In this document: piece after piece, positions 23,715-35,990 of the stretch
Layout of the letters: every line of letters starts with the position of its first letter
Numbering within the stretch: position 1 is the stretch's first letter
NCBI GenBank assembly: GCA_015680685.1
Contig: MNCI01011103.1
Coordinates: 482,724 to 546,723 of the forward strand
Direction of reading: 5' to 3'
DNA from: Gnetum montanum
Taxonomy: Eukaryota; Streptophyta; Gnetopsida; Gnetales; Gnetaceae
DNA: 64,000 nt
Translations under genes and position numbers: made by a program
Notes under the pieces: generated by a model
Seen by the model: the letters and a program-made list of their open reading frames with translations, nothing else
Databases searched by the model: none
What the model was told of the DNA's origin: nothing

Positions 23715-26012
23715 AAATTTTAGGATTCTCATGACTCAGTAGTCCCAGAATTTGGGTAAGGATCTTTGCAAGCATGATGTCACGTGGGATTGTGTGGATG
23801 ACATGGCACCCAAAAAGTACTAATGCTTGCAAAGTTACATTCAAGCCTGCCTACCACCCTTCGCAGTACAGTCAATGCAACACCTAAACATGAGGCTAGG
23901 TTGCACAAAAAAGGCATTAGGGGTAGACCATATAACCTAGTAAATTTTCTATCTCTCAAGCTAACAGGCTTGCTACACCCTCTAACTCGCATAGCTTGAC
24001 ACTTGACCGGGATGACGGTCTACCCAAGGACCATGCTAGGAGCTATCAAAGGTGTTTAGGATGGAGTAAATAGTTTGGCAAGTTTCCTAACCATAGGAAC
24101 CTGCTACGCTATGCTACGCTACACAATGTAGCAAGGCTTGAGAAGACTAATCGGGCACCAAAGATGCAGATTGACAATGACTCATCCCTCCAAGACATTA
24201 GCCAATTCATCCTTAAAAGCATGAGCAACATGACATAGCAAAATGTGCCAACTTTTGTCAGAAATCATCTCAATTTGAGTGCTACATTGCATAACGTAGC
24301 ATAGTGTAGTAGGTATTCACTATGACAATACTCCTACTTAGATTTCTCTGATGGAGTAAGCATATTTGCCCATGCCTCAACCATTAAACATACTTGCTCT
24401 ATTGCCATGCCAGGACATGACTAACATTCTGTGATAAAGTGATTGTGAAGTAAGTTAAAATTCAAGCCAAACTAGGTGCTACACTATGGTACGCTATGCA
24501 GCGTAGCACAACATAGTAGGGATAGAATACACAAAGGTCCTCTACCAAGTGGTTCCTACAAAAGAATTGCACCTGGCCATGCTTTGACCTCCAAGACTGC
24601 CTGTCCCACTTCACCTTTGGATTTCAAGCAAAGCTTCTTAACAAAGCATCGTACATCAAAATAGGAATTCACGTCACATTGGCTGCTATATTATGCTACG
24701 CTATGCAACGTAGCACAGCATAGCAAGGACAAAAAACCTGAAAGCATCCCAAGGATGAACTCCGTGGGTCCCAAGACCTTTCAACGTGGAAGGCAAGGTT
24801 GTTAATTGCAAAAGCTACTTGCCTAGCTAGGCCTCACATAGGTATTCTTAGCTTTTGAGCAAAATTTCTCTCAAGATTGGTAGCTACGCTACACGGGTAG
24901 TGTGTAAGTATTTACACTACACCGATACGTTGGGCAGTGTAAGTAGCATAACAATCACATGGAAACATTAGGACATCTCTAGTTAGCTCTAGAACTTATT
25001 AGCAATGGTTATGCCCATCCCGACATCTCTTCAATAGACAGGATCAACAATTTTTCTTTGTTTTGCACCCCCTTGATTATTCCCAAAGTTGGCCCTATGC
25101 TTGACCCTACTCGCAAGAGCAAGGAAGACGTAGTTCTGGAGCACAGGCTCCACTTTGCATTTATTGTTGGCATTTTTTTGTAATAAACATGGTAGTTCCC
25201 TGGATTTTGGCACATGTAACTTGAACAGTATGGTCACAGCATAGCAAGATTCATGTTCAGCATCACACTATAGCGTAGCACACCAGCATAACATTGCAAC
25301 CCAACATTACACAGAAGCATTCCACAGTCATGTCAGGACATGTGGCATCCAAATCATGTTTCTCTCCTGCATCTGGCTCTATAAATACCCCAAAAAACAA
25401 TGTTCAAGGGGTTGGCTTTGAAGATTAGCATTTTGGCATTTTGGCTTTCTTGCGAGTAGCATTTTTGACATTTAGCTTTCTGATGATTAGCTTTGGCAAA
25501 GAGACTAGCAAGTGGATAGTTAACAAGAAACAAACCCCTAGTAGTAGCATCTCCTGATCTCTTCTAGCCTAGCAAGCACTGGCTCATCAGTCCTTATTAG
25601 TAGGCCACTAGCAGCAGTCCAAGACCTATGACCATACTGTTCCATTGTAAGCTGTGCCCATCCATACTACACATCTGCTATACATCTTCTTCAACAAACA
25701 AATATCAAATTCCTCGATCTTGGGGTGGTGCACTCTATCACTCAAGCTTGTTTCATTCTGTTTTGCTATTACCACATTTTGCATCATTGCTTATCAGTTT
25801 ACGTTTATCACTTAAGTCATATGCATCATCTTTAAAACAATTGTTTACAAAATGTTATCGTACAACGATTAAGTCCCTGTCTGATCAACCAGATCATTCA
25901 AGTTACCTTATTTCCATTTTTTGTGAAGCACAACCCTCACATGGATCCGAGATTAGGCTGTACACCTGGTAACCTCTCGGTGTTCCAGCCACCAATGTTT
26001 TTGGTCACTACA
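23704..26012 (+). repeat. 3' LTR of the 17.4 kb Tat element
   Basis: Begins TGAAACACCATAAA and ends TCACTACA, followed at once by TCCAC, the target duplication. It aligns with the 5' LTR over its full length with scattered substitutions and small indels, including differences in the GCTACGC motif copies. Confidence 0.92.
25380..25387 (+). promoter_or_regulatory. LTR TATA box, 3' copy
   Basis: TATAAATA in the same context as the 5' LTR copy at 10328. Confidence 0.65.
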
Positions 26013-26017
26013 TCCAC

Positions 26018-28769
26018 ATTCATTGATCAATCACAAGATATATGACCATTACTATGATTCATAGAGAAATACTAACATATACATATAACCCATGTGGTCG
26101 TTAACATATTTTTACTTATTTTAGCATACAAAACATTGTCATAAATACTTATAATCAATCATTTTCCTATAGGTTTTTTATTTTTTTATCTACTCAACCA
26201 ATGCTAGGGTTCTTTAATCTATAACTTGCAACCACTAGCCTTCTAGAAGACTAGCTATAGGAATGTACCCACCTATGCTATGTACTAGTTGTAGGGACGA
26301 ACTTACCTACACTCTCCCACTCATAGGATGAGGCCTAAGATAGGAGCCTCATTGATGTATTAGAGTGAAAAATCAATCCATAACTACCTTTGATGTGCCT
26401 TATCGCTAACCAATCTAGACCCTTATACTAGCACCACCTATTAACAATCATTACCAACATTGTTGTGTAGACATGTACCAATAATCTAGATTAGCTTAAG
26501 CCATTGTATGTTACAATCACAACACATCTGAAGTTAACATAACATGACATATATCCCTTCATAATAGTCACACATACTTTGTGAAGATAACACCATAGCA
26601 TGATATAAAAATTTTTTTGCCACTAGCATTGTCCTTAAACTAAATATAATTTNTTTTTTTGCCACTAGCATTGTCCTTAAACTAAATATAATTTTATAAA
26701 AATGATCACTATCGTAACCTTCAAAATGATAAATACCAAAAAGATAAAACAAATCCTATAATTGCAAAGTACATAAGAAGAAAATCCCAATAGTATCAAT
26801 TTCACCTCAATCAAACTCCTAAAGAGAAAGTTATGTGCATTTAAATTTTATTATTAAAATAATCACTAAGAATATTTAATTACTATAAGACATAACTAAA
26901 CTTCCCAAAAGCATCCAAACTAAAACCATATGTAGAATAAAAAATATCCTTTGCATTATGGGAGATGAGAACATGAAAACTTGAAGAATGCAAAAATGCA
27001 TTTTAGAATAATTTCTAGTACATCAGGCTATTTAGAAGACATTCTAAAATACACAAATGAGATGAGTTTCAATTATTTATAAATATATATATATAAAGCA
27101 ACATGTTTTTGCAAATACACAAACACACACATACACACTTGTTTCTAATGAATGTTGGGATGAATATTTTTCTTTTTATTACTACTAATGTGGCCTTGGG
27201 TATGGAATCATTATAGGGTTCTTTCAAATGACCATTAAAAGTCATGGATATCATGTTTTCTTCCATCGTAGCTTAGATTCTAGCCACTATATCTACATCA
27301 AAACAAGTCTTGTAGTTGGGCAAAAGCAATAGAATCATGCATTGAAGTATTATAGGATGAAAGCTTTGCTTAATTTTCTTTTTCCAATTTCAATACATAT
27401 TCTTGGCAAATTCAAACTTGTTCTTGCTTTTTGTACATTTCAAATACACCTTAAATCAGGAAAATGTGTATCTTTGGCATATAGAGAATATCAATACCAC
27501 ACTAACCATTACAACATTACAACTAATTTTCATAAGTGTCAAAGCATTTAATTCTTTACATACCATATCTTGCATAACTCATAAAACATAATTTCAAATT
27601 TGGTTATTTTCCCACATTGCATGACCATATACACTAATTTATCATAAAATTATATTGGAAAGGTAAAGAAAATCCACCAATTAAGTTTCTCGAACAAAAT
27701 CCTAAGTAATCTAGCATGACATTGTTTCACTTCAAACCAATGTTATTTTCATATAGACATGATTGCAGTAATTCCAAATCTAAATTTAGAACAAAGAAAA
27801 ATCCATCCTAAAGGCCAAAAATTCAATAGACAAAGTATTAAATACAAACAGAATATGAAAAAGATAGTTCAAAATTGGTTTTTTTTTTCTACAGAAAAAG
27901 AAAAACCAATTTCCTATGTAAACAATCAATGGTTGAGGCAATGACATTAAAAAAAATGATGGTTTATAAACTATGTAATTTTTGTAAAGTAGTTTACATT
28001 ACATTATCTTGTAAATCATACATCACATGCAATTACAAAACCAATTTTACTTGTACTTTTATTTTTTTGAACTAAATACTTTTATAAGTTTATTTCTATT
28101 ATTTTCTCTTCACCTCATACCTTGAACTTCAAACATGCATAAGAAACACACTGAGGCTTCAAATTAAAATCCACTTAAACCTATGAGATCCATATCAAAT
28201 ACAGTACACATCCACATTCTAAGATCACATCCAAGCATCATACAACATAGCTCTATATTTCAAATTCATGAATATCAAAATCTCACATAAAACATAAATA
28301 TATATCAAATAGTTTCTTTTATATCCCAATCCAACATCCTTGCAAGCCACATCACCTATCTAATGTATTGCACAAGACAAGTGTATATAATTATGTTAGT
28401 TAAGCATATAAAGACATTATAAATATATCATAAGAGCCTAAGTATCATAACATATAACGTACAATCATAAAAAACTAACTCATCTTTGATAACCCACCAA
28501 GATCATACATAATATATAAACCATAATCATATTATAACACTCAATGCCTAAGGAAGGGATATAATAAAAATCATTATTTTTTTCATCTACAAGAATAAAG
28601 AAAATTTATAGAATTATACAAATTATATAAGAATCAACCTAATGGGCTATACTATGAAGCTTTGGGAGAGAGTCATAAAATAATGTCTCAAACATGAATC
28701 AATAGTATCAAAAAATAAATTTAGATTTATGCTAAAAGTCTACTAGCAAGAATATTATTCTAATATGAT
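26018..28769. other. AT-rich sequence, nothing recognised
   Basis: Continuation of the DNA into which the 17.4 kb element inserted. No conserved frame or motif seen. It contains the single N and a duplicated segment (see 26612). Confidence 0.5.
26612..26694. other. Single N between two identical 41-bp copies
   Basis: Bases 26612-26652 and 26654-26694 are identical (seven T, GCCACTAGCATTG..., ending AATATAATTT) and are separated only by the N at 26653. This is the pattern left when two overlapping contig ends are joined without merging, so the duplication is probably an assembly artefact rather than real DNA. Confidence 0.85.
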
Positions 28770-29515
28770 AATTAATGGATATCTTCATTGACTTAGAAAA
28801 AATATATGGTAGAATACCTAGAGATATTATTTGGTAGGCCTTGTAAAGGAAAAATATCCCTAATAAATATGTTAATGTTTCAAGACATGTATAAAGGATC
28901 AACTACTAAAATAATAATAGCTTATGAAATTACAATTCATTTTCTAATCATATAGTTCTACATTACAAGTTTGTGCTTAGCCCATATTTATTTGCTATTG
29001 CTATGTTATTTGTAGATGATATTATCTTGGTAGATATAACTCAAGAAAATATTTCTTCTAAATTGGTAAAGTAAAGACATGCTCTAGAATTTAAAGGTTT
29101 AAAAATCAAGAGAAGCAGGACAAAATATATGAAATGAAATTTCAATATTAGCATAAAAAGTGATATAAAGTAAAAGTGACAATTCAAGGATAAAATGTAC
29201 ATCACTATAAACAATTCCCTTATATAAGATGAATGCTCTAATTAGATGGTGAAATTGATACAGATATAAGAAATAGGATTAAGGTAGGATGGTCAAAACA
29301 AAGACAATCTAGTATTATTCTATGTTATAAAAAATTTCTAATAAAATTAAAGAGAAAATTCTAGAGGATAGACATTAGGCTTGGTATCTTATATGTTGTT
29401 AAATGTTTAACAATATGAAAGAGAAGTGAACAAAAAATTAACATGGTAAAGAAGCAAATGCTTAGATGGATGTTGAACATTATAAGATGAGGTAAATTAC
29501 ACAATATATACATTA
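28770..29515 (+). pseudogene. RTE-type LINE reverse transcriptase, 5' piece
   Basis: Translated pieces follow the reverse transcriptase of plant RTE-type LINEs in order: IFIDLEK and PRDIIW at the start, SPYLFAIAM, then LFVDDIILVDITQEN (the FVDD catalytic box) at about 29007-29050, later a stretch ending in the segment that normally reads MLRWM. The part between SPYLFAIAM and LFVDD (about 15 residues) is deleted compared with the LINE copy at 55.7 kb. Many stops and frameshifts are present. The piece ends at the Athila-like insertion; its continuation is at 39428. Confidence 0.8.
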
Positions 29516-30338
29516 TGATAAGCGACAAGGTACCCCTATGCCAAACCATACAAATCACAAGCCTTCATGCATAATCTAGTTGAACTTTGTAGGCCTTAAG
29601 TTCCTAAGTATACTAGTTCGAGGAAGTGAAATTTCATCAGGATGATCATTGTCTTCTCAGTTCCACTAGTGAGGTACAACTATATGGTTAAGTGAAATTG
29701 AGGTATATGATTTTTATCATTTTATATTTTATAAGTTTAATCACCTAGAGCAAGAATGAAAGGTAGAGGAATTTAATATCTAATTAATCTACTACCTAGC
29801 TAGCCTAACACAAGTACCCATTCCCACTCCTTGGACATATCTTGAATGCATATAGCACTACTAGGTTACCAAACATTAAGCATTTCTAAGTTACCAAGTG
29901 CTACACATATGCTGGAAGTGGTCGTGCTTGTGTTTGTTAAGAATTAAAAATTAATTGCTTAATTAAAGTGCATGAATATTAAATGCATTAAAGAAAACAT
30001 TAATCTATTCTCATTTCTACAAGGATTATCAAAAGGACTCATCTTTATCTCCATCACACTACTATGCTCAAGTACATCAGTGCTCGAATAAAGATCTATA
30101 CACACTTAGACTCCTACTATAGGCACTTAAAAATATTCTAACTCTAAAATGGCTAAACTATAAGAACTTCATTACTCTATGCAAAAACTAATGTCCAAAT
30201 TGTGTGCCTAAGCACTATATTTATAGGCCAGCATATACCCTACAATATTGAATATTCAACATTGCATTTTGGAGGTTTGATATGGAGGCTCCAATATTGC
30301 ATATTTGATATTAGAGCACATCAAAACATAATTTATCA
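29516..30338 (-). repeat. 3' LTR of the Athila-like element
   Basis: 823 bp. It aligns along its whole length with 38639-39422. It is longer because of small indels, including about 26 bp of extra 'ggaggctccaatattgcat' type sequence near 30285. A minus-strand TATAAATA lies at 30218-30225. Just outside its minus-strand start is the purine-rich TATAGGGGTA, the probable polypurine tract (30339-30348). Confidence 0.9.
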
Positions 30339-30348
30339 TACCCCTATA

Positions 30349-32289
30349 ATTGAATGAAAACTCGTCCTCAAGCGAATAAGAGGAGGAACAAGTTCCTTAC
30401 AAAATATTATGTAAGTGTGTGATTACTAATTGACATACAAACTAACTTAGATGCAACAAATAGACTTTAAGTGCTTGAGTGTATGGAGTTACAATCTTTT
30501 ACAAATTTGGATGTTTACAATAAGAGAAGTGAACACCCTAGACAAAATTGACATTCAAGTCCTCCGAAAACTGAAGAGAGAGGGACAATTTACAATGATC
30601 ATGAATAGTCCTCATCACATGGTGCTGCTGCTTATCCTTTGGTGAAGACAACCCTGTTTCCAATCCATGCTTTCCACTACAATCATAACAAAATCATGGA
30701 TTATTGTGCAATTTGTAACATATAACTTCTAAGTATCTTGTCTCATCAATAGCTACACTTGGCTATTTTGTGATTATGGTAGACTAATTCCTTTAATAGT
30801 GTTAGAAGGAAGGTTGAGAAAGAGGTGAAATGAATAAGTAGTCCATTAAATTCTAAAAAGTTCAAAAGTAATCAAATGCTTAAGGAGGGTTTAAGAATTC
30901 ACAATGATAAAAAGAGGTTTTTACTAAAAAATGTTATGAAGATGTGCACAATTGGATGTAATTAATGAGGCATGCAAAAGGGTTTGATTGTGAAAATATC
31001 TAAGGGTAAAGAACTTAACTAACCCAACCAAAAGATATGCAAGTGGGTCATCCCCAAAGCAGGCATAGGCCTTCTATTACACTTGCATAATTTCAAACCA
31101 AGGAGTTCATGGGGTCCATGGATGATTAATGGTTACAAAAAGTTAAAGACAAAAACTTGGAAGAAACTACATAAGAATTTCAACACATCAAACCAAGACA
31201 TCAAACTTAAACATGAAACTAGCAGCAAGGTGAGACATGGAAAGCATAAATAAATGAGAGAGAGTTGAATGGAGTTCCTGATTAATGTCACATGAAGCCC
31301 TTGTGAATTTTGTGGTTAAATAACTTGATAAAATACACCCTTGTTCCAAACCAAAACCAATCACTTTTAGAAACATCGCATCACCATTTTAAGACCAAGC
31401 CACCATTTTGAGACACAAGAGTACTCCCATTGAACAACCACCATTCCTTATTAGAGAAGAAAAGAGAAGTAGGAAGTGAGGAAGGACCTTAGTTAGAGGG
31501 GACATTCAGGCATGGCTAATATGTCTTTATAGTCCCATAACCAATGCTTGTAGCCTACTTATTGTGTCCAAGGAATGTGCTTTGAATTTTCATCTTTTTT
31601 TAATCATAAAAACCACACCATGCAAAGAATTATTTAACTTCCCATTATTAGTTGATATGGAATGGTAAGAAATCCATGAAAACACACATGCACCCAAGTA
31701 AGTAAAAAGGCACAAAGAGTACCAAGTCTCTTTGAAGTCATACCCTGTTCAAACCTTTGAATCCTTTCCAAATCTAGAAATTACCAAAGTCATAAGTTTG
31801 TTAAAGTTGTATTAATGAGAAAGAGATCTCACACTTCTAGAATAAGGAAAACCATAGAATTTGCAGATGGGTGGCCATTATGGACTTATTGCCTATTTCA
31901 TGAAAAAGAAACCATGTCCTAGTTATCAATAATAAAATCCAAAGCCAGAATCCAGACACCAATAATCAAATAATTGAATAACGCATGCCCACATCAATCG
32001 TGCATACTGTACCCAGTTTTTGAAAAGGTACATTATTATTAAAACATAATAAGAAGAAAATCACATCCAAAATAAATGAAAATATAAAAGAAAGAGTAAA
32101 ATATTTAAGAAAAATAAAATTCACTAAATAAGTTGTAAAACAAAAGCTTTAAAAAATTAATAGCATAAAACAAAAAGGTTTAACATAAAGAATATGTAAA
32201 AAAAAAAAGTTGTAAAAGTAACATGGTGTAAAAAAATGCTGAAAAAATAAGGAGCCACTTATATAGTTAACATGGAGGGCTATCTCCTC
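30349..32289 (-). other. Athila-like 3' segment between pol and LTR
   Basis: No env-like or other conserved frame is visible; the longest frame is about 62 codons. From about 31440 onwards, and continuing past 32290 to about 32360, it is similar to 1195-2090, which shows that it belongs to the family. Confidence 0.5.
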
Positions 32290-35200
32290 CATGACTAAGG
32301 TGAAAGGAGGAGATCTGAAATATTGAGCATGGCTATCCATCCAATGAGGTGTTTGTTGCATTAGCTAGCTTAGGCTCATGGAAAGGTTTGATTTGTTGTA
32401 TGTTGATCAACTATTTTTTGTTTGGGATCTTAGGTTTGTAGATCATCATGGCCCTAGAAGAAAAAGTTTCCTAAATTATATAAGGTCCTTCCTACAATGT
32501 TTGGAACTTAGTTCGTTGAGGTACATGTGTGGAGTTCTAGTAGAAGACCTTATCTCCTAGTTGAAATTTGACTTTTCTAATTCTAAGATCATGGCACTTT
32601 TTGTTAAATGCCTTATGCAACTCGTTAGATGATAGGGCTACCAATCGATTTTCATCTAGAAAATTGAGATTCATTAGTCTTTTTTTGGTGCTAGACTTAA
32701 GTCAATGTCAAGGTCATAGGCTGTTGAAAGTGTACAAAGCTTGGATTGAATAGGAAGTGTTGGTAATTTCTTATACACCAGCTCATAGTGGGAATAGCCT
32801 ATAAGAAGTTTCCATGTTCAGTGGTAGGCCTATAGGGCATCATTGAGTTTTGTGCTCTAGTCTTTCCTATATTTGCTAACAATTCTTGTTAGAATCTTTG
32901 TGATTTTCCTATTGGTAACCTCTACTTAACAATTGGCTTGGGGGTGGTAGGGTGTTGTTATCTTATGTTCAACCCCCAAGCGTTGCATGAGTTTCTGAAA
33001 GGTAGTGCCTATAAAGTGAGTTCCATTGTCAAAAATTAATGCACATGGCACACCAAACCTATTTACAACATTTTATTGTACAAAATGAGCCACAGTAGAA
33101 GATGTATACTTAGTGATGGATGCTACTTCTATCTATTTCGTACAATAGTCAATAGTGACTATGATGTATGCCTTTTCATTTAACATGGATGTGATGGAAC
33201 CCATGAAATCAATGCCTTAGATGTCGAAGGATTCTAATGGTTAGATCCACTATTGAGGTTCCTCCATCCAAGCAGAAATTCCAACATCTCGTTGGCAGCA
33301 TTTACAAGAGTGGACATATTGATGAGCATCCTTGAAGATTGTTGGCCAATAGTACCATACAATCAAGATTTTAATGTCTATGCATCTTCTAGCATAGTGG
33401 CCCCCACAAGAACATTCATGAACATCTTGAAGAATGCACAATTGATCAATATTAGGCATACACCAATGAACTAGGCCATCGATGCACACCTTGTATAGGT
33501 GTTTGTTAATCTCCATGAAGCATTTTACCCCGTGAAGAAACTATTGTTTCTTCCAGTGATCCAAATCTTATGGCATCTCCTAGTTGAGAAGATAGATGTG
33601 AATGGCATCATACCATTTAGGCTTAGTGGGAAATTGTTTAGTTATAACAATGGAAAAGACGAGTTCATTAGGAAAAAGATCAGATAGTAGGATTTTGTTC
33701 TTTTTATTATCCCATGACTGTTGAGATAAGTTGTTAGCGATCCAATTCTTAGTGTCCCTTCGATCTACCATCATAAGATCGAATTCCTGTAATATCACCA
33801 GCCACTGTATGACATAGGGGCTCATTGTTGACTTGTTCATTAGGAAGCAAATGGAGTTGTGGTCCATGTGCACAAACACTTTGTATCCAAGCACATAATG
33901 CCTGAATTTCTCTAGAGCAAACACCACTACCATCAATTATTTTTCTATGGTGGTGTAGTTAAGTTGTGCATCCATAATGCTTCAGCTTATGTAGTTTATG
34001 TAGTATGGATGTTTCTTGTCATCTATCTACATAAGCATAGCTCTAAAGGTGTAATTTGATGCATCTATCATAACATGAAATGGTCTGGACCAACCTAGTG
34101 CTTGTAGAATTAGAATTTTTACAAGTTTCTCCTTTAGTTGTTGAAATGTTTTTTCACATTTTTTGGTCTAGATAAATGAAACATATTTCTTTGTCAGCTC
34201 AACCAATGGTTTTACGATCTTAGAAAAATTCTCTATGAGTCACTGTTAGTAGCCTGTGTGTCTAGGAAATGACCAAACATCTTTCACTATTTCTAGTTGG
34301 AGGGTTATTCTTTGGATGACCCCTATTTTTTAGGGTCTTCCTCAATTCTTACTTATGATATTCTATGCCCTAATACAATGTCATCTTAGATCATCAAATG
34401 ACTCTTTTATTAATTAAGCCAAAGGTTTATTTCAACACATCTCTTTGATACTTTCTCAAGGTTTTCCAAGGCTTGCTCAAATGTAGCTCCATAGGTGGAG
34501 AAGTCATCCATGAAGACTTTCATACCACTACTGATATGCTATTTCTAAGGACCAGGCATTAGAATGTAGTATGGGCATTACATAGACCAAAAGGCATCTT
34601 GTGATATGAAAAATTTCCCCAAGGACTCATGAATGTTGTTTTGGCCTGGTCCTTTGGCATGGCCTGGATTTTGTTATAGCAATTATAACTATTAGAAAAC
34701 AATAAAAGAAATTCCTAGATATTGTGTCTAACACTTGATCAATGAATGGAAACAGAAAATGATCCTTGAATGTTGCCATATTCATCAATCAAAAATTTAT
34801 GTAGATCCACCAATTGCTATCTTTCTTTGACACACTCACAAGTGGACTAACCCACTCACTATCTGCAATGGGATAGATAAACCCTACCTTCAGGAGTTGT
34901 TTGATTTCCTCCTTAACAATTTGCTTCAATTTGGGTTCAGTTGCCTTTGTGGTTGCGTCTTTGGCTTCATGGCTAGATTAGTCTAGATACGATGCTATCA
35001 TATCCTAGGATCAATATCTATGAGTTTAGGATATGACCAAGCAAAGGTGGCTGATCATTTTTCAACCACATTCAATAACATCTATTTCTATTTTGGAGCA
35101 AGATTAGCATTTATTATTAACTACTTTCCTTTTTTAAGAATACATATTTCATGTCGGCCAGTAGAGTTTTTAATCTAAGGGGCTCTTGCATGAAAGTTTC

Positions 35201-35990
35201 AAGAATTTGCAACTCTTCCCAATAGGTATCATCATTTGCATTATCAAAGAGTTGGTGATGAACTTGCTCTAGTTCATCCATGCCTACAACATATATGCAT
35301 ATCAAGCTCTAAGTAGTTTCCATGCAAAGTGTGATGCTTTTAGAATCAATGGTCAACCACTAGGTGCCCTCTTGGTTTATGGTTACTATGTATAGACATC
35401 TTTGAATATCATCTTCTGGTGCACATTTCTTGCATGCAAAGATGGATGTTCATTTCACTAACTAGATTTTTTGTGCATAATTGCACCCTGTATTGTTGTA
35501 CGTAATGCATGGTACTCACTTCTTCTCAATATTCTTAAATATGTTTTCCTTAGATATTTCTAGGGAAATATTTTTGAAGCCCATTTTTGCATCAATGGTA
35601 CTTAGCCATGCCCTTCCCATCATGATTAGGAAGTCCCCTTTGTAGTTCTGTACTTTGATCAACAAGAAATCAATAGGATAGTGGTCACCATCCATAGATA
35701 GTGGTCACAATTTCTTCTACCAATCCCAATGAAATAGTGATGGATTGATCTACCATTTCTAATCTGATATTACTCTTCTTAAAAGGAGGTTGGTTCCATG
35801 CAATATACATTTCATGAGAAATCAGGTTGACACTGGAACCTGAATTAAGAAGGGCCTTATATGGTTCATTCCCAGCAATCTCCAAATAAATAAGAGGACT
35901 CCTAGGCTCAACATATTTCTTGAAAAGGTTTCCAACATAGATCCAATCATATATGATATGAGTAAGCATAATAGTATGGATCCTAGGTGG
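32290..35990 (-). pseudogene. Degenerate pol of the Athila-like element
   Basis: Minus-strand order: protease at about 35960-35750 (ALLNSGSSVNLIS, catalytic Asp changed to Asn); reverse transcriptase from about 34900 (GFIYPIADSEWVSPLVSVSKK split over conserved blocks, then MPFGL near 34585) with VFMDDF at 34501-34520; RNase H at 33936-33690 (VVVFALEKFRHYVLG, HMDHNS, NNLSQQ); integrase zinc finger at 33440-33280 (GGHYARR, CKCCQR); core with GIDFMGS near 33200, IFDNGTHF near 33030 and a Gln-Val-Glu-Val near 32890; C-terminal GDKVFY and EGPYII near 32550-32470. Stops occur throughout, in several frames. It would have encoded the replication and integration enzymes of the element. Confidence 0.88.

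Larger units (their letters stand above)
8631..26012 (+). mobile_element. Full-length 17.4 kb Tat-lineage Ty3/gypsy retrotransposon
   Basis: Two long terminal repeats (2307 and 2309 bp) bound the element, and the 5 bases TCCAC flank it on both sides (8626-8630 and 26013-26017), so both ends are exact. Order is LTR, primer site, gag, an antisense gene relic, tandem repeats, reverse transcriptase - RNase H - second (archaeal-type) RNase H - integrase, tandem repeats, polypurine tract, LTR. The second RNase H and the lack of a chromodomain place it in the Tat lineage. No protease was found where it is expected. The coding parts carry many stops and the LTRs differ at many positions, so the insertion is old and inactive. 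Confidence 0.92.

Noticed and set aside
26534-26752. Minus-strand open frame containing an unknown residue
   Set aside because: Created by the duplicated 41-mer and N; assembly artefact.
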